This document shows, in pieces, positions 57,884-64,000 of a stretch of 64,000 nt of DNA (positions are counted from its first letter, which is position 1; every line of letters starts with the position of its first letter). A program made the position numbers and the translations under genes. Under the pieces are notes generated by a model, which was given only the letters and a program-made list of their open reading frames with translations, was not told the DNA's origin and did no database searches. Source of the DNA: Formosa algae (GTDB lineage Bacteria > Bacteroidota > Bacteroidia > Flavobacteriales > Flavobacteriaceae). The DNA is taken from assembly GCF_001439665.1 (NCBI RefSeq), contig NZ_LMAK01000078.1:124001-188000 (forward strand), read 5' to 3'.

Positions 57884-58633
57884 TTAAAATTTCACGTTAA
57901 GTGTTTCTTGTTTTAAAGTTTCGCCTTCGTAAAATTCGATAACCCATTTATCACCTGATTTACGAACTGTGGCTTGTTTACCCTCAACAAAGAACACATC
58001 TTTTATATTGGTTTCTTTTAAAATGTAAACCACTTTTGGTGTACTATCTACTAACTGATAACCATTAGTAATGGCTTGTGCATATAATACATCAGACACT
58101 GGAGCGACTACTTCTGATACAGCATTTGAAGCAACTGCTTTAGTAGCAACCGCCGTTTCTGTTACTGCAGGAGCAGGAACTGCAGGTGTACTAGCAACTG
58201 CAACAGCTTGGTATTCATAATTTACATCCTCAAAAGATTTAAATGCATTTCTTAATGCCAACTGATAAGCCTTTTTATAATCTTTTTCTTTAGTGGTCCC
58301 ATAATCAGATTCAAACACTATGGCGCTTTTACAATCTCTTAATAACACTTTTAATTTGGTAGTAAATAAACTCGATTCGTTAAGCACATCTACACGTAAA
58401 GCTAAACAGCCATTTGCTTCTAAATCTGCTGGCATTACTTCATTTTCCATGATCGCTACAAATCCTTCTTTTTCCAATAAAAACTGCGTTAACGCATTCA
58501 TTTGGTAAAGATTTGGTTTCTTTAAAAAATCGAAAGTTTCTGGAACAATTACATATTTATAAGCATTTAAATTTGTTTGTGCTATAGAGCTAAAACATAC
58601 GCTTATAAACAATACTAAAAATATTTTTTTCAT
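57884..58633 (-). CDS. Secreted protein of unknown function with Ala/Val-rich linker
   Basis: I do not recognise a characterised family. The 249-residue protein has a signal peptide (MKKIFLVLFISVCFSSIAQ). Residues 20-145 form a compact domain (YKYVIVPETFDFLKKPNLYQMNALTQFLLEKEGF). A low-complexity linker of Ala, Val, Pro and Thr follows (about 146-183, AVAVASTPAVPAPAVTETAV). A small C-terminal domain of about 60 residues (YQLVDSTPKVVYILKETN to the end) closes it. The protein has two cysteines in the first domain. Two domains on a flexible linker suggest a periplasmic or outer-membrane-associated role. Confidence 0.72.
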   Translation of the reverse strand: MKKIFLVLFISVCFSSIAQTNLNAYKYVIVPETFDFLKKPNLYQMNALTQFLLEKEGFVAIMENEVMPADLEANGCLALRVDVLNESSLFTTKLKVLLRDCKSAIVFESDYGTTKEKDYKKAYQLALRNAFKSFEDVNYEYQAVAVASTPAVPAPAVTETAVATKAVASNAVSEVVAPVSDVLYAQAITNGYQLVDSTPKVVYILKETNIKDVFFVEGKQATVRKSGDKWVIEFYEGETLKQETLNVKF

Positions 58634-58650
58634 GAGTTTAATAATTTATG

Positions 58651-58658
58651 CAAAGGTA
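58651..58658 (-). promoter_or_regulatory. -7 promoter box for the secreted-protein gene
   Basis: TACCTTTG (58658-58651 on the minus strand) is a full TAnnTTTG match ending 17 nt before the start codon at 58633. No well-placed TTG is visible upstream. The box lies between this gene and the HAD gene, so the gene may be transcribed separately. Confidence 0.4.
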
Positions 58659-58666
58659 ATTAAGTT

Positions 58667-59353
58667 TTACAAATAGGTTTTTAAATCTATTAATTTGTCT
58701 ATCTGAGTTATATCTTGATGTGTTGTTAACGGTATTTCATTAAAATAAATTGCTTGCAAACCAACATTTATAGCTCCAAGAATATCGGCTTCTAAATTAT
58801 CGCCAATCATAATACTTGTATTTACCTCAGCATTTGCTTGTTGTAATGCAAAATTAAAAATATCTGGATGTGGTTTTTTTACACCAGCTTGCTCAGAATT
58901 TGTAACCGTTTTAAAATATTGATTGATTTTAGAGCCTGCCAATTTAGAGTTTTGCACTTCTTCAAATCCATTTGTAATAATATGAAGGTTGTACTTAGGT
59001 TGTAAATAATTTAATATAGAAATGGTATCGTCGAACAAATGGTTGAATGATGATAGGTAAGCAATATAATCATCAGATAATTTATACACCAAATCTGATG
59101 TTATCGGCATTTTTAACTGTACAAATGTATCATTTAATCGTCCAAATCTCAAGGTATCTTTATCGACTTCTCCTTTTCTAAAACGGCTCCAATAATTAAA
59201 ATTTACCGGAACATAAGCATCTAAAAACACATTTAAATCGATGTCTAATTGATTTACTTCGAATATTTTTTGAAATGTTAAGGACGAATTTTTTTCGAAA
59301 TCCCAAAGGGTATGATCTAAATCGAAAAACACATCTGTTATGTTATTTGTCAT
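58667..59353 (-). CDS. HAD-family phosphatase, YjjG-like nucleotidase
   Basis: This is a 228-residue haloacid-dehalogenase-type hydrolase. Motif I is FFDLDHTLWDF (Asp nucleophile about residue 10), motif II ITNG (about 124), motif III the lysine in GVKKPHPDIF (about 155) and motif IV MIGDNLEADILGA (about 177). The cap is of the helical C1 type. It resembles YjjG pyrimidine nucleotidases that remove phosphate from non-canonical nucleotides, but HAD substrate specificity is hard to predict. Its start codon lies inside the end of the upstream gene (11-nt overlap), which suggests translational coupling. Confidence 0.85.
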   Translation of the reverse strand: MTNNITDVFFDLDHTLWDFEKNSSLTFQKIFEVNQLDIDLNVFLDAYVPVNFNYWSRFRKGEVDKDTLRFGRLNDTFVQLKMPITSDLVYKLSDDYIAYLSSFNHLFDDTISILNYLQPKYNLHIITNGFEEVQNSKLAGSKINQYFKTVTNSEQAGVKKPHPDIFNFALQQANAEVNTSIMIGDNLEADILGAINVGLQAIYFNEIPLTTHQDITQIDKLIDLKTYL

Positions 59354-60647
59354 CTTCTGTAGAGTCTAAAATAATATTGAATAATTCTTTAAAACCTTTC
59401 CAACGGCCGTATCCGCTAAATGTGTAATTATGAAAAATGGGCACAAATTCGCCATTTACTCGCTTTACCTGATTGATAATATATTGTAGCGATTCCTTTT
59501 TATCTAAAAAAGACGAATACCTTAATAATGCAGAATCTATAACGTGATAAGAGTTTATACGTAAAGGTGTTTGTACTTCGTAATCTAAATCGTAAAAGAA
59601 AAACGGCGTACAAGTTCCTGCCCTAAATCCCAACTCATTAACATAACCCATGGTATAATCGTCTAGAACTTCTAACTCGACTAAATTCCGATATAAATCG
59701 GGTAGATTTAATTTAGAAAATGAATTCCGAGATTCCAACAAAGAGGTATTAATTATCCCTTCCATACGTTGCTGCTCTTCCTTAAGTACAGCTTTATCTT
59801 CAATAGCAAAATAAGAGACCTTAAGCCCTACTTTACAGTAATCTGCTACAGATTTAATTAACGACACAAAATCTTTTCTATGTACGCTTATGCCCTTATC
59901 ATAGGTTGAATAATCGCCAATTAAAAAGAAAAAATGAAACCGATGTTTGGTCTGTTTTTGTCTGTTTAAAATGTATTTGAATGTATCGTGCGGATCGCGT
60001 TTTAAATTAAAAAGCACCACATACCTATAGTATAATCGTTTAAATTGGAGAGCAAAGAGATCTTTAAACGTTCCACCCATGGTTCGCATTAATCCTTTTA
60101 ACCTAAAATCGTAAGGCGATGGTACATCTATAACAGGTTTTATACTGTATGTTCGGTTTTTAAATTCGTAATCCGGATAATGGGCTTCTAAAACAGCTTT
60201 AAATTTGTAAGCCCAAATATCGACTACGGGCTGATTTAAAAACTTGTATTTATAAGCTAGACTTTCCTTAGCAACATACCTTCCAAACTCATCTTTTACG
60301 TGTGGTAAATATTCTTCATATCTACTTAACAAATAAAAGGAAGCGGCAAAAATATCGTATGGCAATGCACTCTTATCACCATTAAAAAAGAAACATTTAG
60401 TATCGTCCCAATTGGTAATGTTTAAATCCGGATCTGACAACCCTTGTTCGAATAGCAAATCGTGACTTCTTATAAAAATTTCTTTGCCTAAAGGTTGTCT
60501 GGTATACGACATTTTAAAACTGTCGTGAGCAATAAACGTTTCTATAGTCGTGGTAAACGACACTGGAATACCAAGAATTCTGGTACAGAGATGTTTAAAC
60601 GTAAATTTTATACGTGGCGTTATTTTATGGGTATATACTAGAAGCAC
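59343..60647 (-). CDS. Polysaccharide-deacetylase-like protein (DUF7033-type)
   Basis: This 434-residue protein has an N-terminal domain typical of flavobacterial proteins annotated as polysaccharide deacetylase family. Features are FFFNGDKSALPYDIFAASFYLLSRYEEYL (about 88-116) and VIDVPSPYDFRLKGLMRTMGG (about 172-193), followed by HRFHFFFLIGDYSTYDKG (about 234-251). Later come ELGFRAGTCTPFFFYDLD (about 342-359) and FVPIFHNYTFSGYGRWKG (about 400-417). The VIDVPSPYD segment takes the place of the metal-binding DxDxxY motif seen in related proteins. One position that would be Asp in such motifs is Pro here, so catalytic activity is uncertain. It overlaps the HAD gene by 11 nt. Confidence 0.65.
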   Translation of the reverse strand: MLLVYTHKITPRIKFTFKHLCTRILGIPVSFTTTIETFIAHDSFKMSYTRQPLGKEIFIRSHDLLFEQGLSDPDLNITNWDDTKCFFFNGDKSALPYDIFAASFYLLSRYEEYLPHVKDEFGRYVAKESLAYKYKFLNQPVVDIWAYKFKAVLEAHYPDYEFKNRTYSIKPVIDVPSPYDFRLKGLMRTMGGTFKDLFALQFKRLYYRYVVLFNLKRDPHDTFKYILNRQKQTKHRFHFFFLIGDYSTYDKGISVHRKDFVSLIKSVADYCKVGLKVSYFAIEDKAVLKEEQQRMEGIINTSLLESRNSFSKLNLPDLYRNLVELEVLDDYTMGYVNELGFRAGTCTPFFFYDLDYEVQTPLRINSYHVIDSALLRYSSFLDKKESLQYIINQVKRVNGEFVPIFHNYTFSGYGRWKGFKELFNIILDSTEDDK

Positions 60648-60717
60648 ACATTGATTTTAAAGTAATAAAAGTAATGATTTTACACTAAAGAATACCGATA
60701 ACTCAAGTAAAAGCATA

Positions 60718-61416
60718 CTACATCTCATTTTCATCGGCAAAACTAAAATATGAATGCTCGGTTATAATCACATGATCTAAAACTTTAATATCTAAACTAG
60801 ACGCTGCTGTTTTTAATTTTTGAGTAATTTGTTTGTCGGCTACACTAGGCTTTAAAGTCCCTGACGGATGATTATGCACCAAAATAAGTGCCGTCGCACC
60901 TAGCTCTAAAGCCATTTTTAATGTTAAACGTACATCGACTAAAGTGCCGGTTATTCCGCCTTTACTTAATTGTTGTTTTTGTAGAATAGCATTAGAATTA
61001 TTTAAATAGATAATCCAAAATTCTTCGTGAGCTAATTCACCAAGAATAGGTTGCATAATTTCGAAAACAGATGCAGACGATGTGATTTTGTTTTGTTTTA
61101 CAGCTTCCTCACCTCCACGACGTCTACCTAATTCCATAGCTGCTGCAATAGCTATCGCTTTAGCTTCTCCAATCCCTTTAAAAGCCATGAGTTGTTTGAT
61201 AGATAATTTCCCTAAAGCTCTTAAATTATGATCAACACTTCCTAAAATACGCTTAGTTAAATCTACCGCACTTTCTTCCCGATTGCCACTGCCTATTAAA
61301 ATAGCAACCAATTCGGCATCGCTTAAAGCAGCTTGTCCTTTATAAAGCAACTTCTCTCTAGGCTGATCGTCTTGCGACCAATTTTTAATTGAAAACGGAA
61401 TCTTTTTTTCTGACAT
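60718..61416 (-). CDS. radC: RadC-family JAB-domain protein
   Basis: This 232-residue protein has a helix-hairpin-helix region (ALSDAELVAILIGSG and MAFKGIGEAKAIAIAAAMELGRR, residues about 30-105). A C-terminal JAB/MPN-type metalloprotein domain has the motif HNHPSG followed by Asp eight residues later (LVHNHPSGTLKPSVADKQIT, about 177-196). I start at 61416 (MSEKKIPFSIKNWSQDD). An ATG at 61494 adds 26 residues of a hydrophobic, atypical kind and would overlap the divergent DUF1569 gene. The original DNA-repair link of RadC is doubtful, and its biochemical role is unresolved. Confidence 0.9.
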   Translation of the reverse strand: MSEKKIPFSIKNWSQDDQPREKLLYKGQAALSDAELVAILIGSGNREESAVDLTKRILGSVDHNLRALGKLSIKQLMAFKGIGEAKAIAIAAAMELGRRRGGEEAVKQNKITSSASVFEIMQPILGELAHEEFWIIYLNNSNAILQKQQLSKGGITGTLVDVRLTLKMALELGATALILVHNHPSGTLKPSVADKQITQKLKTAASSLDIKVLDHVIITEHSYFSFADENEM

Positions 61417-61466
61417 ACTATAAATATAAAAATTGTAAATTACCAAACCAACTAAAACAACTGATA

Positions 61467-61919
61467 ATGAACTCTTTATTTGAAACAACCTCATCCCAAT
61501 CTATTTTAGATAGATTAGATAAACTCACACCAGAAACTCCAGCACAATGGGGTAAAATGGATGTGTCCCAAATGCTGAAACATTGCCAAGCACCATTAGA
61601 CATTGCGTTAGAAAACATAACTTTAACTTCAAAAACAGGATGGCTTCAGAAACAAATAATGAAACTTTTTAAACCCTTACTATATAATGACAAACCGTGG
61701 AAACAAGGTTTACCAACCGCTAAAGAATTAATTATAGACACACCTCAAGATTTTGATAAAGAAAAAACACGTTTAGTGTTATTAATTACAGAATTCTCTA
61801 AAAAATCTACCGTAAAAACATGGCCAAATCATCCGCTTTTTGGTTACTTTACACCCGAACAATGGGGCAAAATGCAGTACAAACATTTAGATCATCATTT
61901 AAACCAATTTAACGTCTAA
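61467..61919 (+). CDS. DUF1569 protein (DinB-like fold)
   Basis: This 150-residue protein has the family pattern LDKLTPETPAQWGKMDVSQMLKHCQAPL (about 16-43). Its late segment NHPLFGYFTPEQWGKMQYKHLDHHLNQF holds histidines that could bind metal as in DinB-like four-helix proteins. The function is unknown. I start at 61467 (MNSLFETTSSQ). The ATG at 61389 would run into the divergent radC start region and adds 26 residues without family match. It is 50 nt from radC (divergent) and 16 nt before the PaiB-like gene, with which it may form an operon. Confidence 0.8.
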   Translation: MNSLFETTSSQSILDRLDKLTPETPAQWGKMDVSQMLKHCQAPLDIALENITLTSKTGWLQKQIMKLFKPLLYNDKPWKQGLPTAKELIIDTPQDFDKEKTRLVLLITEFSKKSTVKTWPNHPLFGYFTPEQWGKMQYKHLDHHLNQFNV

Positions 61920-61935
61920 CTAAATTATTTCACCG

Positions 61936-62526
61936 TTGAGTTATCCGCCTAACATACATCAAGATTCCGATAAAAATCACCTGATAGAAGTGATTAAACA
62001 TTACCCTTTAGCTACAGTGATTTCTATAAAAGACAATACGCCTTTTATTACACATTTGCCTTTAATTTATAAATCGGGCAAACTTATAGGGCATATAGAT
62101 AAAAACAATCCTCAGGCTAAACTGCTAACAGGAAACACAGCAGTAACCGTTATTTTCTCAGGTCCAGATTGCTATATATCTCCGAGTCTAATGGGCGCAG
62201 AAGCCCTACCCACTTGGAACTATATAAAAGTACACCTTCAAGGTACTGCAATAGAAATAGAAAATGAAAATGCCATTAAACAATCTATGGTAGATATGAC
62301 ATCGTTTTTAGAAGCACCTGAAGAAGCTTATATTTTAGATTTTCATAATCCTAAAATGGACCAATTTGTAAATTATGTTATGGGATTTGAAATTGATATT
62401 ACCCATTGGGAAGGCAAGTTTAAATTGTCTCAGAACAAAGATCAAGACATACAAAATCTGGCCAAACAACAGTTAATTTCTGTAAATAAAACCACTATAA
62501 AACCGTTTTTAGATAAGGTCTTTTAA
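61936..62526 (+). CDS. FMN-binding split-barrel protein, PaiB family
   Basis: This 196-residue protein resembles PaiB, a putative FMN-binding protein first linked to negative regulation of sporulation and protease genes in Bacillus. Family features are YPPNIHQDSDKNHLIEVIKHYPLATVIS (about 3-30), ITHLPLIY (about 38), LIGHIDKNNPQAK (about 50-62), FSGPDCYISPSLM (about 75-87) and PTWNYIKVHLQGTA (about 91-104). The late GFEIDITHWEGKFKLSQNK is a typical end. Any DNA-binding role here is unproven. The open frame begins with TTG at 61936 with no upstream ATG in frame, so it uses a TTG start unless a base is wrong. Confidence 0.88.
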   Translation: MSYPPNIHQDSDKNHLIEVIKHYPLATVISIKDNTPFITHLPLIYKSGKLIGHIDKNNPQAKLLTGNTAVTVIFSGPDCYISPSLMGAEALPTWNYIKVHLQGTAIEIENENAIKQSMVDMTSFLEAPEEAYILDFHNPKMDQFVNYVMGFEIDITHWEGKFKLSQNKDQDIQNLAKQQLISVNKTTIKPFLDKVF

Positions 62527-62565
62527 ATTTTATAACCTATTTTAGATTTATATCGTCATTAAAAT

Positions 62566-64000
62566 ATGCAACCAAACAGATTTAAATATCTAATTTGTAT
62601 ACTGCTTTTGTTCTCATCTTATGTAACAAAAGCACAAACCGACTTACTTTCAGAGGTAGAAATGGTCACCGGTAATTTAGATTCTACACAAACATCTAAA
62701 CCCAAAGCTATTAGTTCTGTTAATATTGTTCAAGAAATTGAAAACACAAATAACGAGCTAAAATTAACTCAGAAAAAGGTCCAGATTCCAGAAAATATTA
62801 AAAAGATAGATTCTGTACACGCCGTACATTATCAGTTTTTATTACAGGAATCTAATACTCTAGAAAACTTTATTAAGGCCAGTCCTAATCTTCAAAAAAT
62901 TGACAACCTTATTCTAAAATGGTACGGATATAAAAGCACATTATCTAGTTGGCTATCTACAGTAAACAATCAGGAAACCCGTAATTCCAGATATATTAAT
63001 AACATTATTAATAAAGAAAAAACGTGGGAACTCAGTTATAAAAAAGCCATAGAAAACGATTCTCCAAAAGAAATTCTAGAGGCCATAAAGAAGGTTTGGG
63101 ACAAGACAAAGCAGACTAAAGAACTCATTATAGACAACAATAACTATTATCTTATTCTTGAAACTGAAATTAATGATCAGATTAACGTTACCGAACAAGT
63201 AATGGAAGATCTAGAAACATTAAAAAATTCTCATGTTTACGACATTTTTTATCCGCGTCACGAAGCTTTATGGCACTCCACTTTTACTTTAAAATCTGAA
63301 AGCCCAGAAGATAAAGACAATGTAGAATCGATTAAAAATAACGTCTCAAGCTCTTACGAATATTTAAAAAACAGAAAAGGAACCATACTATTATACATCA
63401 TTTTTTTAAGCGTAATTACCTTGTTTATATTACGATTAAAAAAAGGGTTTCTTAAATTTAAATACAAGGAAAGAACTAAACGTTTAGCACGTGCTAGAAC
63501 AACTATTATACATCAAAGTAAGATTTGTATTCTATTTCTGTCTTTGTTGGTTTTGAAATCTATGTTTACAAATACACCTAAACTGTTTTCAGACATTACA
63601 ACCTTATTAATTTTAGCTACAGCAATCCCACTTATGCGGCCATATATGCATAAGCAGTTTAAAGACATTGTATTTTTTGTTATTTTATTTTTTGTACTTA
63701 ACTCTTTAAAATCTTACGTTTGGTTTACGTCTGGATTGTATCGTATTTATATTTTATTTGAAGCCATTGTCGTTATAATTGTGCTTTACAAATTCACTAG
63801 TCCATACAAAAGAATAAAAAACTTGGAAGTTGATGGTTTCGGAAAATTACTAATTCGTCTAACACCTATAATCTACATTTTAAGTGTCATTTCTATTATT
63901 TCTAATATTTTAGGCTACACAAATCTTACAGACATTACTTTAAAAATAAGTACACAAAGCGGAATAATAACAACATTTTTCTATAGTTTACTTATGATTT
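62566..64000 (+). CDS. Membrane protein, probably MscS-type mechanosensitive channel, N-terminal part
   Basis: This reading frame starts at ATG 62566 and is open to the window edge (478 codons, no stop). It has a signal peptide (MQPNRFKYLICILLLFSSYVTKA) and then a periplasmic region of about 240 residues, rich in Lys, Glu and Asn and largely helical (ELKLTQKKVQIPENIKKIDS, EILEAIKKVWDKTKQTKELI). From about residue 274 a series of hydrophobic segments begins (GTILLYIIFLSVITLFIL, ICILFLSLLVLKSMF, DIVFFVILFFVLNSL, IYILFEAIVVIIVLY). A long periplasmic part followed by several membrane helices is the layout of large MscS/MscK-like channels in Bacteroidota. The diagnostic channel domain would lie beyond the window, so this is an inference. 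Confidence 0.55.
   Translation, partial: MQPNRFKYLICILLLFSSYVTKAQTDLLSEVEMVTGNLDSTQTSKPKAISSVNIVQEIENTNNELKLTQKKVQIPENIKKIDSVHAVHYQFLLQESNTLENFIKASPNLQKIDNLILKWYGYKSTLSSWLSTVNNQETRNSRYINNIINKEKTWELSYKKAIENDSPKEILEAIKKVWDKTKQTKELIIDNNNYYLILETEINDQINVTEQVMEDLETLKNSHVYDIFYPRHEALWHSTFTLKSESPEDKDNVESIKNNVSSSYEYLKNRKGTILLYIIFLSVITLFILRLKKGFLKFKYKERTKRLARARTTIIHQSKICILFLSLLVLKSMFTNTPKLFSDITTLLILATAIPLMRPYMHKQFKDIVFFVILFFVLNSLKSYVWFTSGLYRIYILFEAIVVIIVLYKFTSPYKRIKNLEVDGFGKLLIRLTPIIYILSVISIISNILGYTNLTDITLKISTQSGIITTFFYSLLMI

Overview
The window comes from an AT-rich member of the Bacteroidota, most likely a marine-type Flavobacteriaceae. The evidence is five SusC/SusD outer-membrane pairs, promoters of the Bacteroidota type (TTG or TTTG about 19 nt upstream of TAnnTTTG), a 157-residue L17, zinc-free L36 and S14, and lipoproteins with acidic residues after the lipid-bearing cysteine. 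No rRNA, tRNA, CRISPR array, transposase or phage gene was seen.

Layout. (1) 1-7823, minus strand: housekeeping genes. These are a DUF389 membrane protein, mannose-1-phosphate guanylyltransferase, an SprT-like metalloprotein, an amidinotransferase-fold enzyme, citrate synthase, enolase, CarA and a secreted protein of unknown function. (2) 7907-25118, minus strand: a fused str-S10-spc-alpha ribosomal supercluster running from rpsL to rplQ. It lacks tuf and has infA and rpmJ inside it. A strong promoter precedes rpsL. An internal terminator-like hairpin and promoter lie between rpsK and rpsD, and a structured spacer separates rpsJ from rplC. (3) 25295-26983: an Omp85-type outer-membrane protein. 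(4) 27107-55511, plus strand: five SusC/SusD transport pairs. Pair 2 carries two extra lipoproteins, and rlmB sits between pairs 3 and 4. No glycoside hydrolase, sulfatase, peptidase, ECF sigma/anti-sigma pair or sensor kinase accompanies them, so the substrates are unknown. (5) 55681-64000: rhomboid protease, RarA, a secreted protein, a HAD phosphatase, a polysaccharide-deacetylase-like protein, RadC, a DUF1569 protein, a PaiB-like flavin protein and the start of a membrane protein resembling MscS-type channels.

The most interesting signals are in the non-coding and 5' coding DNA of the susC genes. All five share an upstream block ending in CTAATTCAA 10-13 nt before the start codon. Four share a nearly identical signal-peptide DNA segment that uses codons uncommon in this genome and can form a small hairpin. 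Pairs 2 and 3, which are closest in protein type, also share a TGACA-N4-TGTCA palindrome at almost the same distance (244 and 241 nt) upstream of susC. Together these suggest coordinated control of an orphan SusCD array, possibly at the RNA level and by an unlinked regulator. Coordinates of short sites were read by eye and may be off by a base.
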